DNA of 64,000 nucleotides from REEB95 sp050729835 (lineage in GTDB: Bacteria > Pseudomonadota > Alphaproteobacteria > ATCC43930 > CGMCC-115725), in contig JBOHLS010000010.1 of the NCBI GenBank assembly GCA_050729835.1, positions 22,969 to 86,968 on the forward strand, written 5' to 3'. The notes under the pieces were generated by a model. That model was given only the letters and a program-made list of their open reading frames with translations, was not told the DNA's origin and searched no databases. The translations under genes and the position numbers were made by a program. Shown piece after piece: positions 16,342-24,875 of the stretch (positions are counted from its first letter, which is position 1; the number at the start of each line of letters is the position of its first letter).

Positions 16342-17079
16342 GTGGCCGCCTTGGACGATGTGATCGAAGATTTGGTCGCCGCCAACCGCATCCTTGCGGC
16401 GCAGGGCGTGGTGGACGGCTTCGGTCACGTCAGCGCGCGGCATCCCGACCAGCCGGAGCATTATCTGCTGTCGCGGGCGCGGCCGCCCGAATGCATCGAA
16501 GCCACCGACATCATGGAATTCGCGCTCGACGGCGCAGCAATCGATGCGCGCGGCCGACGGCCCTACAACGAGCGCTTCATTCACGGCGCGCTTTACGAAA
16601 CGCGGCCCGAGATCAACGCCGTGGTACACAGCCACAGCCCGTCGGTCATTCCCTTCGGCGTGGTCGGCGAAGCGTTGCGACCGGTGCTGCACATGGCGGC
16701 GACCATCGGCGCGCACGTGCCGATCTGGGAGCCGCGCGAACGCTTCGGCGACACCGACATGCTGGTGTCCGACATGACGCAGGGCCGCGACCTGGCGCGC
16801 GCGGTGGGCACGGGCACCAGCGCGCTGATGCGCGGTCACGGCTCGGTCGTCGCCGGCCGCTCGTTGCGCGAGGCGGTCTATATCGCCGTCTATCTCGAGG
16901 TGAACGCGCACCTCCAGCTCGATGCGCTGCGCTTCGACAAGCCGGTCAATTATCTCTCGCCCGGCGAAATCGAAAAAATCCTGGCGCGTCAGGCCAAGGG
17001 CAAGCCAGCGGAAGGATTCGACCGCGCCTGGGAAGGCTGGTGCAGTCGCGCCGGAACCGCTTTCAAGCGGCGCGGTTAG
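16342..17079 (+). CDS. Class II aldolase/adducin family protein, paralogue
   Basis: A 245-residue member of the same family as the product of 14422-15180. It has VVDGFGHVSARHP, the metal-binding VVHSHSPSVIPFG, and RGHGSVVAG. The start is set at GTG 16342 because CGGGAG (16331-16336) lies about 6 bases upstream. In-frame ATGs at 16312 and 16315 have no ribosome binding site and would add ten residues. The neighbouring amidohydrolase lies divergent. Two related aldolase-like enzymes flanking one amidohydrolase suggest successive decarboxylation or C-C cleavage of a carboxylated ring-fission product. Confidence 0.85.
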   Translation: MAALDDVIEDLVAANRILAAQGVVDGFGHVSARHPDQPEHYLLSRARPPECIEATDIMEFALDGAAIDARGRRPYNERFIHGALYETRPEINAVVHSHSPSVIPFGVVGEALRPVLHMAATIGAHVPIWEPRERFGDTDMLVSDMTQGRDLARAVGTGTSALMRGHGSVVAGRSLREAVYIAVYLEVNAHLQLDALRFDKPVNYLSPGEIEKILARQAKGKPAEGFDRAWEGWCSRAGTAFKRRG

Positions 17080-17085
17080 CCGCGC

Positions 17086-17598
17086 TCAGGCCGGCGGCGT
17101 CTTGACGCCCGGCCGGGCGAAGCTCTTGTCCTGGTGGCCCTTGCCTTCGAGATCGCCGAGACCGAAGAGCCAGGAATAACCGCCCTTGGGATTGGTCAAT
17201 ATCTCCCAGCAATTATCGTCGCAATCCCAGAAATAGAAGCTGTAGGTACCGTGCTGGAGCAGCGGCTTGGAAATTTTCTTGAGCTTCCATTTGTCGGCCT
17301 GCCCGACCACCGTCTCGTAAGCGGTATCGACTTCTTCCTGGGTCTCGACGTCGAGCCCGTTATGCGCCAACAGATTCATCGGCTGCTTGGTCTTGCACTT
17401 GACGACGGCGATAGTGTTCTCGCCGCCGAGGCGGATCATCAGCGAGATCGGGCTGGTCCTGACCACGTCGAGACCGAGAAACTCATCGTAAAAGCGGCGC
17501 GAAAAGTCGAGATCGGTCGACTCAAGCGTACCGTGCGATAGAAACCTGAGCTTGAGCGCCGGCTCGGCCTTGGCACGGACGGGAGCGTCGTCTGGCAT
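17086..17598 (-). CDS. VOC family (glyoxalase/dioxygenase fold) protein
   Basis: A 170-residue protein of the vicinal oxygen chelate superfamily. The first beta-alpha-beta module contains RFLSHGTLESTDLDFSRRFY, which includes a possible metal His. The second contains HGTYSFYFWDCDDNCWEIL, with a typical His and a Glu at the C-terminal metal position. The start at 17598 is supported by GGAG 8 bases upstream. It is convergent with the aldolase paralogue, 6 bp apart. A ring-cleavage dioxygenase or lyase role would suit the surrounding catabolic genes, but the sequence does not decide this. Confidence 0.82.
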   Translation of the reverse strand: MPDDAPVRAKAEPALKLRFLSHGTLESTDLDFSRRFYDEFLGLDVVRTSPISLMIRLGGENTIAVVKCKTKQPMNLLAHNGLDVETQEEVDTAYETVVGQADKWKLKKISKPLLQHGTYSFYFWDCDDNCWEILTNPKGGYSWLFGLGDLEGKGHQDKSFARPGVKTPPA

Positions 17599-17681
17599 GG
17601 CGTTTCTCCGTCCCAATAAATCCGGCGTTTAGGGCGCGCTTTTGCCGAATTCTACAACCGCCGCGGCCGGACCGACAACCA

Positions 17682-18518
17682 TCAGCGCAGCAACAGTAGC
17701 CGCGTCGCAGCCGCTGCCGACGGCAGCACCACCCGCCCGATCGCCGGCGCCAGGCCGAGCGGCTTGAGAAACATCTTCAGCGCCATGCCGTAGGGAAAAT
17801 ACTCGCGGCTCATGCGGCGCAAGCCGTTGCGGAACGCCTCGTAATCTGCCGGATGGAATTCGGCCTCCGGCTTGCTGGCGAGGAAGACGTGCTTGAAGGC
17901 GATGTAAGCGTCTTCGGCGTCGACTTCTTGCGCTCGATCCCACAGCGTCTTGAGCACAGCGGTGCGGCCGGGATGCTCGCTCGCGCGATAGCGGCGGAAG
18001 AAATAATAGAAGTTCTTGTAATGTCGCACCTCGTCAGCGGCGATGTTGCCGGCGATCTGGCGCAAGATCGGTTCGGGCACGGCCTCCGCCAGCATGCGAT
18101 AGAAACTCGCCGTGCCGGTTTCGACGACGCAGCGCGCCACCATCTCGAGCGCGCGCGTCGGCGCCAGGTTCTCGAGCGAGCAGCAGCGCGAGTATTCGGC
18201 AAAAAAGCCGGCATAGGCGCGCTGCCAGTCGAATTCGGGCCACACCGTCTCGACATAGCGCTTGAGCGCTGCGCCATGCTGCAACTCCTCTGGCTCCCAA
18301 TGATAGGTGAGCCAGTCGACCAGCTCGGGGTCGTCGCGGAAATATTCGGTCAGATTCTTGGTATAGAGATCCGAGGTGATCTCGACGAACGACGCCGAGG
18401 CGACGATCTGGAACAGCAACTCGTCGTCCTCGACCGCGTCGCGCGCGATGTCGCGATAGCGGATCGCGTCCATCGACCAAGGAAGATCGTTTCTGCCGTC
18501 GGCGGTGCGGCTGGTCAT
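17682..18518 (-). CDS. Ferritin-like diiron protein
   Basis: A 278-residue, all-helical protein with a four-helix-bundle diiron site. The metal motifs are EPEELQHG (an EExxH-type site) and AADEVRHYKNF, with further glutamates in FVEITSD and VVETGTASFY. This pattern is shared with acyl desaturase-like and ferritin-like oxidases. The substrate is unknown. A strong purine-rich ribosome site (GGGAAGGGAGAG) precedes the ATG. It is transcribed divergently from sodB, and the 285-bp gap between them holds the sodB stress promoter. Confidence 0.8.
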   Translation of the reverse strand: MTSRTADGRNDLPWSMDAIRYRDIARDAVEDDELLFQIVASASFVEITSDLYTKNLTEYFRDDPELVDWLTYHWEPEELQHGAALKRYVETVWPEFDWQRAYAGFFAEYSRCCSLENLAPTRALEMVARCVVETGTASFYRMLAEAVPEPILRQIAGNIAADEVRHYKNFYYFFRRYRASEHPGRTAVLKTLWDRAQEVDAEDAYIAFKHVFLASKPEAEFHPADYEAFRNGLRRMSREYFPYGMALKMFLKPLGLAPAIGRVVLPSAAAATRLLLLR

Positions 18519-18708
18519 CAGCGGGCTCTCCCTTCCCTTTTGCTTCTAGGGACGAGTGAAGGGTTGTCTCCCCCGATTCTCGACAGGTGTACCACGACTA
18601 TATGCGTGTTATGGTGAAAATGAAAAGTGGCGGCCCCGCACCACAGCCATGCGCGCCCCGCCGCGGCGCTTACGCCTCCGTATGTGCCGCGCCTGCGGAT
18701 ATCGCCGT

Positions 18709-18733
18709 GGAACTTCGGTGCCGCGCCGCCGTT
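18709..18733 (+). promoter_or_regulatory. EcfG-type general stress promoter of sodB
   Basis: GGAAC (18709-18713), exactly 16 bases, then CGTT (18730-18733). This equals the alphaproteobacterial EcfG consensus. It lies 70 bp before the sodB ATG. The same pattern and spacing recur before otsA, gnd and a DUF883 gene. Direct control by the EcfG sigma factor at 40539-41126 is inferred. Confidence 0.75.
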
Positions 18734-18803
18734 TTTTCGTTGCGCCCGCGTTGCGCGGCGCGGCGACGCCCGATGATCAAACTCTGACAAGCGCGAGGCT
18801 GAA

Positions 18804-19427
18804 ATGGCATTTGAACTTCCCCCCTTGCCCTATCCGATGAACGCGCTCGAGCCGCACATGTCGGCGCGCACGCTCGAATTCCATCACGGCAAGCATCACA
18901 AGGCCTATGTCGACAACGCCAACAAGATGGTTCAGGACTCGCCGCTGGCGAACAAATCCCTCGAAGAGGTGATCCACGCGACAGCCAAGGACGAATCCAA
19001 GCAGAGCCTGTTCAACAACGTCGCCCAGATCTGGAATCACAACTTCTTCTGGAAGTCGATGCGTCCCAAGGGCGGCGGCCGTCCGACCGGTGATCTGGCA
19101 CGCGCGATCGAGGAATCCTTCGGCGCCTACGACAAGTTCCGCGAGGCTTTCAAGACGGCCGGCGCGACGCAGTTCGGCAGCGGCTGGGCGTGGCTGGTGC
19201 TCGATGGCGGCAAGGTCAAGGTCGCGAAGACCGCGAACGCGATCAATCCGCTGGTGCAAGGCAGCAAGCCGCTGCTGACCTACGACGTCTGGGAACACGC
19301 CTATTATCTCGACTACCAGAACCGGCGGCCGGATTTCATCGATGCCTTCATCGATCATCTGATGAACTGGGACTTCGCCGCCGAAAACCTGGCGCGGGCC
19401 CGCGCTCAGCGCACTGCCGCGGAATAG
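18804..19427 (+). CDS. sodB: Superoxide dismutase, Fe/Mn family
   Basis: A 207-residue cytoplasmic enzyme that converts superoxide to hydrogen peroxide and oxygen. Metal ligands are His27 (in EFHHGKHH), the His of WNHNFFWKSM (about 79), and the Asp and His of DVWEHAYYLDYQ (about 161 and 165). Length and the motif FGSGWAWL are normal for the family, and the sequence is closest to the alphaproteobacterial iron type. There is no signal peptide. It is followed after 18 bp by the phospholipase-D-type gene on the same strand, so the two are probably co-transcribed from the EcfG-type promoter at 18709. Confidence 0.95.
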   Translation: MAFELPPLPYPMNALEPHMSARTLEFHHGKHHKAYVDNANKMVQDSPLANKSLEEVIHATAKDESKQSLFNNVAQIWNHNFFWKSMRPKGGGRPTGDLARAIEESFGAYDKFREAFKTAGATQFGSGWAWLVLDGGKVKVAKTANAINPLVQGSKPLLTYDVWEHAYYLDYQNRRPDFIDAFIDHLMNWDFAAENLARARAQRTAAE

Positions 19428-19445
19428 AAGGAGACCCGGCGCGGC

Positions 19446-20837
19446 GTGCGCGCACGACGGCTTTCATGCTTGGTCGTGTTGCTCGCCGCGCTGGCCTTGA
19501 TGCTCTGTGCCTGCGCAGTTCCCAACGTCAACCGCGAGATCGCCGCGGCGCCGCCAGGCGGACAATCCGTCGTCGGCGCGCACGGACCATTGAGCGACGC
19601 ACGCAGCCGCGCCATTCTCGACGCGCTCAAGCGCCAGTCGCCGAACAGCGACATTCTCAATCGCCATCTCGCGATCGAGCGGGCGGTGACGGGCACGCCG
19701 CTTATTGCCGGCAATCGCACTGTCATCCTGCACGACGGCGGCCAGACCTTCGCAGCGATGTTCGACGCCATCCGCAGCGCGCAGGACACCGTCAACCTCG
19801 AATTCTATACCTTCGAAAACATAGAAAGTGGCGGCGAACGCCTCGGCGCATTGCTGCTCGCCAAGCGACAGCAGGGCGTCGCCATCAACATCCTATACGA
19901 CAGCTATGGCTCGATGGACACGCCGCCGGCGTTTCTCGAGTCATTGCGCGCGGCAGGCTGTCTTGTCCTCGAGTACAACCCGATCGATCCGTTGCGCGTG
20001 CATGGCGCCTATCTGCCGAACGACCGCGATCATCGCAAACTCCTGATCGTCGACGGTCTCACGGCATTCGTCGGCGGCGTCAATCTCTACACCGGCTACC
20101 AAGCACATGCCCACGGCGAACTCGTCGGCTCGGGCGGCGATACCGGCACCTTCTGGCATGACACCGACATGGAGATCGAAGGGCCGGCAGTTGCGGCGTT
20201 GCAGCAGCTCTTCGTGCAGCACTGGAACGAACAAAATGGGCCACCGCTCGACCCGTCGACGTTCTTTCCGCCGTTGCGGCCCCGGGGCCACGAGGTTCTG
20301 GACGTGCTCGGCAGCACGCCCAAACAACCGACGCCGGAATATTACGCGACGATTCTTTCAGCAATCACCAATGCCGAGCAGCGCATCTGGCTGACCACCG
20401 CCTACTTCGTCCCCACCGCAGCGGAGCTGTCCGATCTCAAGCGGGCGGCGCGGCGCGGCGTCGACGTGCGGCTGATGTTGCCGAGCCACAGCGACTCCCA
20501 TCTGGCTTTTGACGTTGGCCGCTCGTACTACGAGGACCTCCTGGAGGCAGGCGTCAAGATCTACGAGATCCAGAACGAGGTCCTGCATTCGAAGACCGCG
20601 GTGATTGACGGCGTCTGGTCGGTGATCGGTTCGTCGAATTTCGACCACCGCAGCGTTCTGTTCAACGACGAGGTCGACGTGGTCGTGCTGGGTCGCGCGA
20701 CGGCGGCTCAGCTCGAGACCGAGTTCGAGGCCGACGAGGCCAAATCGCGCGCGATCGACGCCGTAACCTGGTCGCATCGGCCGCTCGGTGAGCACATCCG
20801 CGAACTTTTCGCGCGCATTACGCAATCCATGCTATAA
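19446..20837 (+). CDS. Phospholipase D/cardiolipin synthase-like lipoprotein
   Basis: A 463-residue protein with two complete HKD motifs: His196-Lys198-Asp203 and His381-Lys383-Asp388. This is the arrangement of cardiolipin synthases, which transfer phosphatidyl groups between phospholipids. The N-terminus is a hydrophobic export signal ending in LCAC, a plausible lipobox with Cys23 as the lipidated residue. Most cardiolipin synthases instead have two membrane helices, so this one may be a periplasm-facing lipoprotein. It starts with GTG, with GAAGGAG about 10 bases upstream. Co-transcription with sodB places it under stress control. Confidence 0.85.
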   Translation: MRARRLSCLVVLLAALALMLCACAVPNVNREIAAAPPGGQSVVGAHGPLSDARSRAILDALKRQSPNSDILNRHLAIERAVTGTPLIAGNRTVILHDGGQTFAAMFDAIRSAQDTVNLEFYTFENIESGGERLGALLLAKRQQGVAINILYDSYGSMDTPPAFLESLRAAGCLVLEYNPIDPLRVHGAYLPNDRDHRKLLIVDGLTAFVGGVNLYTGYQAHAHGELVGSGGDTGTFWHDTDMEIEGPAVAALQQLFVQHWNEQNGPPLDPSTFFPPLRPRGHEVLDVLGSTPKQPTPEYYATILSAITNAEQRIWLTTAYFVPTAAELSDLKRAARRGVDVRLMLPSHSDSHLAFDVGRSYYEDLLEAGVKIYEIQNEVLHSKTAVIDGVWSVIGSSNFDHRSVLFNDEVDVVVLGRATAAQLETEFEADEAKSRAIDAVTWSHRPLGEHIRELFARITQSML

Positions 20838-20914
20838 ATCGGCCGTCATACACGATTGTGGCGTTCGATCGTTCATGACCGGGGCTTGCGGTTGGTGGCG
20901 GAGCACCGAAGCCG

Positions 20915-21166
20915 ATGAGAACATCCAGGATTGCACGCTGGGCGCTCATTGGTTCGCTCGTCGCTGCGGCTGTCGGTTCATTGGCGCTGCCTGCCGTTCA
21001 ACACGCGCATCCGCGTCACCAATCTGCGTAACGGGCGGTCCGTGGTCGTGCGCAGCAATGACCGCGGACCCTAATGCGCGGGCGCATCCTCGACCTGGCG
21101 CCCAAGGCTGCCGTAGAGCTTGGCATGAAGATGCACGGCACCGCGCCGGTCTATATCGAAATCGCG
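20915..21166 (+). pseudogene. RlpA-like lipoprotein/lytic transglycosylase remnant
   Basis: An ATG at 20915 opens a clear export signal (ALIGSLVAAAVGSLALPA). A second frame then encodes LPFNTRIRVTNLRNG and VVVRSNDRGP, and a third frame, after a one-base loss near 21072, encodes RGRILDLAPKAAVELGMK. Joined, these are the C-terminal half of the double-psi beta-barrel of RlpA proteins, which act at the septum on peptidoglycan. The N-terminal half of the barrel is missing, so at least one internal deletion and one frameshift have occurred. Because the lesions are multiple, this is decay rather than a sequencing error. Confidence 0.75.
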
Positions 21167-21367
21167 CGACGGGAGCCCCCTTCCGCCACGATGGGCTGGG
21201 CCGAATTCGATTGGCGTTCAACCGCCGCTACCGCGCGTCACGGCGTGCCGTGGCGTAATCTCACTTTCGCCATAATTAATTCCCACCTTTCAGAAATCGG
21301 CTGCAGACAAAGCCTTTACGGATAATTTCCTGCCGTAGGGGGCCGAGACAATTCTGTGGCCGAAGAC

Positions 21368-21392
21368 GGAACAAAGATCGCAAGCTGACGTT
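21368..21392 (+). promoter_or_regulatory. EcfG-type general stress promoter of the trehalose/glucan operon
   Basis: GGAAC (21368-21372), exactly 16 bases, then CGTT (21389-21392). It lies 51 bp before the otsA ATG, in a stretch visibly richer in A and T than its surroundings. This fits the EcfG consensus and the known role of trehalose in the alphaproteobacterial general stress response. Confidence 0.78.
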
Positions 21393-21443
21393 TTCTTCAG
21401 ACGTCGTTCCGCCCCAAGAAAACCAACCAAGGGGGTCTTTGCG

Positions 21444-22853
21444 ATGGACACGATATTGGTCTCGAACCGCGTCGCGGAGCCGTCTCGAACTGGTGCCGTT
21501 GCGGGCGGCTTGGCGGCGGTTCTGCTGTCGGCGGTGAAGACCTCCGGCGCGACCTGGATCGGCGCCAGTGGCAAGTTCGCACCGGCCGAGGACGCGCGCG
21601 TGCCAACTCATTCGAAGAAACTCGGTGCCGGCACGCTGACGATGGTCGACCTGCCGGTCACAGACTATCGGCGCTTCTATAACGGCATGGCGAACGCCGC
21701 GTTGTGGCCGATCCTGCACTATCGCGCCGACCTGTTGCGCTATGAGCCCGAATTCGTCGCCTCGTATCGTGCGATCAACCAGATCATGGCCAACGTCGTG
21801 GCCGATCGCGCACGGCGGGATTCGCTCGTCTGGGTTCATGACTACCACTACTTCATGCTCGGCGAGTTCCTGCGCCAGCGCGGCTTCACCGGTCCGATCG
21901 GCTTCTTCCTGCACACGCCGTTCCCGACCAAGTCGGTACTGATCTGCCTGCCCGAGCACCGCACCGTGCTCAAGGCGTTGTCGGCTTATGACCTGATCGG
22001 CTTCCAGACCGACGAGGATCTTCTGCGTTTCCGTGACTATGCGACCACGAAACTGTCGGCCACCATGATCGGTCAGACCGAGCTGCAGTTCGGCGGACGC
22101 CGCGTCAAGCTCGGAATCTTCCCGGTCGGGATCAACGTCGACTTCTTCGCCGACGCGGCGCGCGCGAACATCGACAGCCACAAGATCAGCCGCATCAAGC
22201 GCGGCCTGCATCACGGCAAGATGGTGATCGGCGTCGACCGGCTCGATTACAGCAAGGGCCTGCCGGAGCGCTTTGCCGCCTACGAACGGTTCCTTACCAT
22301 CTATCCCGACGAGCGCAAGCGCGTGTCGTTCCTGCAGATTACCCCGCCGACCCGCTCGGCGGTGGACAGCTATCGCCGCGTTCGCGCCGAGCTGGCGAGC
22401 CACGCCGGCGACATCAACGCGCGGTTCGGCGACGTCGACTGGATGGTGCTGCGTTACATCAACGAAGGCTTCCCGCCCGATCAGCTCGCAGCGCTTTACC
22501 GCATCAGCAAGGTCGGCTGCGTGACGCCGCTGCGCGATGGCATGAATCTCGTCGCCAAGGAATACATCGCCGCGCAGGATGCCGAGGATCCCGGCGTCCT
22601 GGTGCTGTCAAAATTCGCCGGCGCCGCCAAGGAACTCAACGCGGCGCTGGTGGTCAACCCCTACGATATCGGCGAGCTGGCGCAGGCGCTCTACCGCGCG
22701 CTCTATATGGAGCGCGCCGAGCGCGCCGAGCGCTGGAACGCGATGATGAAGACGTTGCGCGGAGGCAACATCAACCGGTGGTACGATGGCTTCATCGCCT
22801 CGCTGCGCGAGTCGGCGATGACATCGATGCCGGCGTCACGCAGCGTCGCCTGA
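21444..22853 (+). CDS. otsA: Trehalose-6-phosphate synthase (GT20)
   Basis: A 469-residue retaining glycosyltransferase that makes trehalose 6-phosphate from UDP-glucose and glucose 6-phosphate. Typical motifs are LVSNRV at the N-terminus, WVHDYHYFMLGEFLR and IGFFLHTPFP in the acceptor domain, and the nucleotide-sugar site VDRLDYSKGLPER. The C-terminal TPLRDGMNLVAKEY and GVLVLSKFAGAA are also present. AGGGGG precedes the ATG. It opens the eight-gene trehalose/glucan cluster. No trehalose-phosphate phosphatase (otsB) is present in the window, so the phosphatase must be elsewhere or absent. Confidence 0.95.
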   Translation: MDTILVSNRVAEPSRTGAVAGGLAAVLLSAVKTSGATWIGASGKFAPAEDARVPTHSKKLGAGTLTMVDLPVTDYRRFYNGMANAALWPILHYRADLLRYEPEFVASYRAINQIMANVVADRARRDSLVWVHDYHYFMLGEFLRQRGFTGPIGFFLHTPFPTKSVLICLPEHRTVLKALSAYDLIGFQTDEDLLRFRDYATTKLSATMIGQTELQFGGRRVKLGIFPVGINVDFFADAARANIDSHKISRIKRGLHHGKMVIGVDRLDYSKGLPERFAAYERFLTIYPDERKRVSFLQITPPTRSAVDSYRRVRAELASHAGDINARFGDVDWMVLRYINEGFPPDQLAALYRISKVGCVTPLRDGMNLVAKEYIAAQDAEDPGVLVLSKFAGAAKELNAALVVNPYDIGELAQALYRALYMERAERAERWNAMMKTLRGGNINRWYDGFIASLRESAMTSMPASRSVA

Positions 22854-22865
22854 GGGTTCCCGCCA

Positions 22866-24875
22866 ATGGCAGCGATCGCGCCCGCGCCGGTAACGGCCGA
22901 GGCGAGGACCAAGACATCGCGCCTTCGGCAACTCGCAGGTGGCCATCGCATTGCCATCGAAAGGCTCGCGCCCGAAATCGAGTGCGGTCGCTATCCCGTC
23001 AAGCGCGTGGTCGGCGACCGGTTGTCGGTCGCGGCCGATATCTTCCGTGAAGGCCACGAGCGGCTGCGCGCGGCGCTCTTATTGTGCCGCGAGGGCACGG
23101 CGGAATGGCGTATGGTCGCCATGCAGCCCGGCGACAACGACCGCTGGTCGGCAACGATCGCGCTGACCGAGATCGGCCGGCACCTTTACACCATCGAGGC
23201 CTGGACCGACGATTTCGCCGGCTGGCGCGACCGATTGGCGGCGAAGCGCCAGGCCGGGCAACCTTTCGCCGACGAGTTTGCCGAAGGCATCGCACTTCTG
23301 GCCGAAGCCGTGCGCGACGCCGACGGTAATGGCCGGACGACCATCGAAGCCGCGCTGGTCAGCGCGCAGCACGGCGCCGCCAGCGCGCTCGAATTGTTTC
23401 TAGCGCCGGCGCTCGATGCCGCCATGGCGGAATGGGGCCCGCGCCGCCATTTGACGCGGCTCGAGCCCGCGCGGTCACTGATCGTCGACCGGCCCGAGGC
23501 ACGCTTCGCTGCCTGGTACGAAATGTTCCCCCGCTCGCAAGGCACCGTGGTCGATAAAAGCGCCCACTTCGCCGACTGCATCGCGCGGCTCGACGACGTT
23601 TCTGCGATGGGCTTCGACACCGTCTATCTGCCGCCGATCCATCCCGTCGGCCTCACCAATCGCAAAGGCCGCAACAACGCACTCGGCGGCTCCGCGTCCG
23701 ATCCTGGCAGCCCATATGCCATCGGGAACGACGCCGGCGGCCACGACGCCATCGACCCCGCACTCGGCACGATCGCAAATTTCCGCGCTTTCGTCGCCGC
23801 CTGCCGCGAGCGCGGCATGGAGGTTGCGCTCGATTTCGCGGTGCAATGCTCGCTCGACCATCCGTGGATCAAGCAACATCCCGACTGGTTCGAGTTCCGG
23901 CCCGACCACTCGATCCGTTACGCCGAGAATCCGCCGAAGAAATACCAGGACATCGTCAATCCGAATTTCGATGCCGCAGATTGGCGCGGCATCTGGCAGG
24001 CGTTACGCGACGTCGTGCGCTTCTGGATCGCGCAAGGCGTGCGTATCTTCCGCGTCGACAATCCGCACACAAAACCCTACCCGTTCTGGGAATGGCTGAT
24101 CCACGAGATCCAGGCCACGCATCCCGACGTGATTTTCCTCGCAGAGGCCTTCACGCGCCCCAAGCCGATGCACCTACTCGCCAAGCTCGGCTTCACCCAG
24201 TCCTACACCTATTTCACCTGGCGCAACGACAAGCCCGAGCTCACCGACTATTTCATCGAGCTCACGCGCGGCGTAGCACGCGAATATTTCCGGCCGCACC
24301 TCTTCACTAACACGCCCGACATCCTATCGCGGTTTCTCCAGACCGGCGGCCCGCCCGCCTTCCGCATCCGCGCCGCGCTCGCCGCCACCCTCGGCGGGCT
24401 GTGGGGCATCTACAACGGCTTCGAGCTTTGCGAGAACCGTGCGCTGCCGGATTCCGAGGAATATGCCGACTCGGAAAAGTACGAATACAAGGTCTGGGAT
24501 TGGAACCGGCCCGGTAACATCAAGCTGTTCATCGCCGAGCTCAACCGCATCCGGTGCGAGAACGCCGCCTTCGCCGACTGGCTCAATCTCGAATTCCTGC
24601 CTGCCGATAATCCGCGCGTGCTGTTCTACGCGCGCGTGCCGGAAGACGCGCGCGATGCGGTCTTCGTCGCCGTCAGCCTCAATCCCGCGGGCGACGAGGC
24701 GGCAACGATCGAATTGCCCCTGGATCGGCTGGGCCTCGGCGCGGGCGCGCATTACGCCGTGCACAACCTACTCTCCGACGAAATCCTATACTGGACCGGC
24801 GCGCGGCAATCGATCTGGATCGGGCCGGGCGTGCCGATCCTTGCCTTCAAGTTGGCGGGGCCGGGCGATGCCTGA
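22866..24875 (+). CDS. glgE: Alpha-1,4-glucan:maltose-1-phosphate maltosyltransferase
   Basis: A 669-residue GH13_3 enzyme that elongates alpha-1,4-glucan with maltose 1-phosphate. The N-terminal domain begins RIAIERLAPEIECGRYPVKR, a family signature. The barrel carries the nucleophile Asp398 in IFRVDNPHTKPYPF and the acid/base Glu427 in IFLAEAFTRPKPM. WFEFRPDHSIRYAENPPKKY is also characteristic. It lies between otsA and the TreS-maltokinase gene, which makes its substrate. The stop overlaps the next start by 8 bp. Confidence 0.95.
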   Translation: MAAIAPAPVTAEARTKTSRLRQLAGGHRIAIERLAPEIECGRYPVKRVVGDRLSVAADIFREGHERLRAALLLCREGTAEWRMVAMQPGDNDRWSATIALTEIGRHLYTIEAWTDDFAGWRDRLAAKRQAGQPFADEFAEGIALLAEAVRDADGNGRTTIEAALVSAQHGAASALELFLAPALDAAMAEWGPRRHLTRLEPARSLIVDRPEARFAAWYEMFPRSQGTVVDKSAHFADCIARLDDVSAMGFDTVYLPPIHPVGLTNRKGRNNALGGSASDPGSPYAIGNDAGGHDAIDPALGTIANFRAFVAACRERGMEVALDFAVQCSLDHPWIKQHPDWFEFRPDHSIRYAENPPKKYQDIVNPNFDAADWRGIWQALRDVVRFWIAQGVRIFRVDNPHTKPYPFWEWLIHEIQATHPDVIFLAEAFTRPKPMHLLAKLGFTQSYTYFTWRNDKPELTDYFIELTRGVAREYFRPHLFTNTPDILSRFLQTGGPPAFRIRAALAATLGGLWGIYNGFELCENRALPDSEEYADSEKYEYKVWDWNRPGNIKLFIAELNRIRCENAAFADWLNLEFLPADNPRVLFYARVPEDARDAVFVAVSLNPAGDEAATIELPLDRLGLGAGAHYAVHNLLSDEILYWTGARQSIWIGPGVPILAFKLAGPGDA

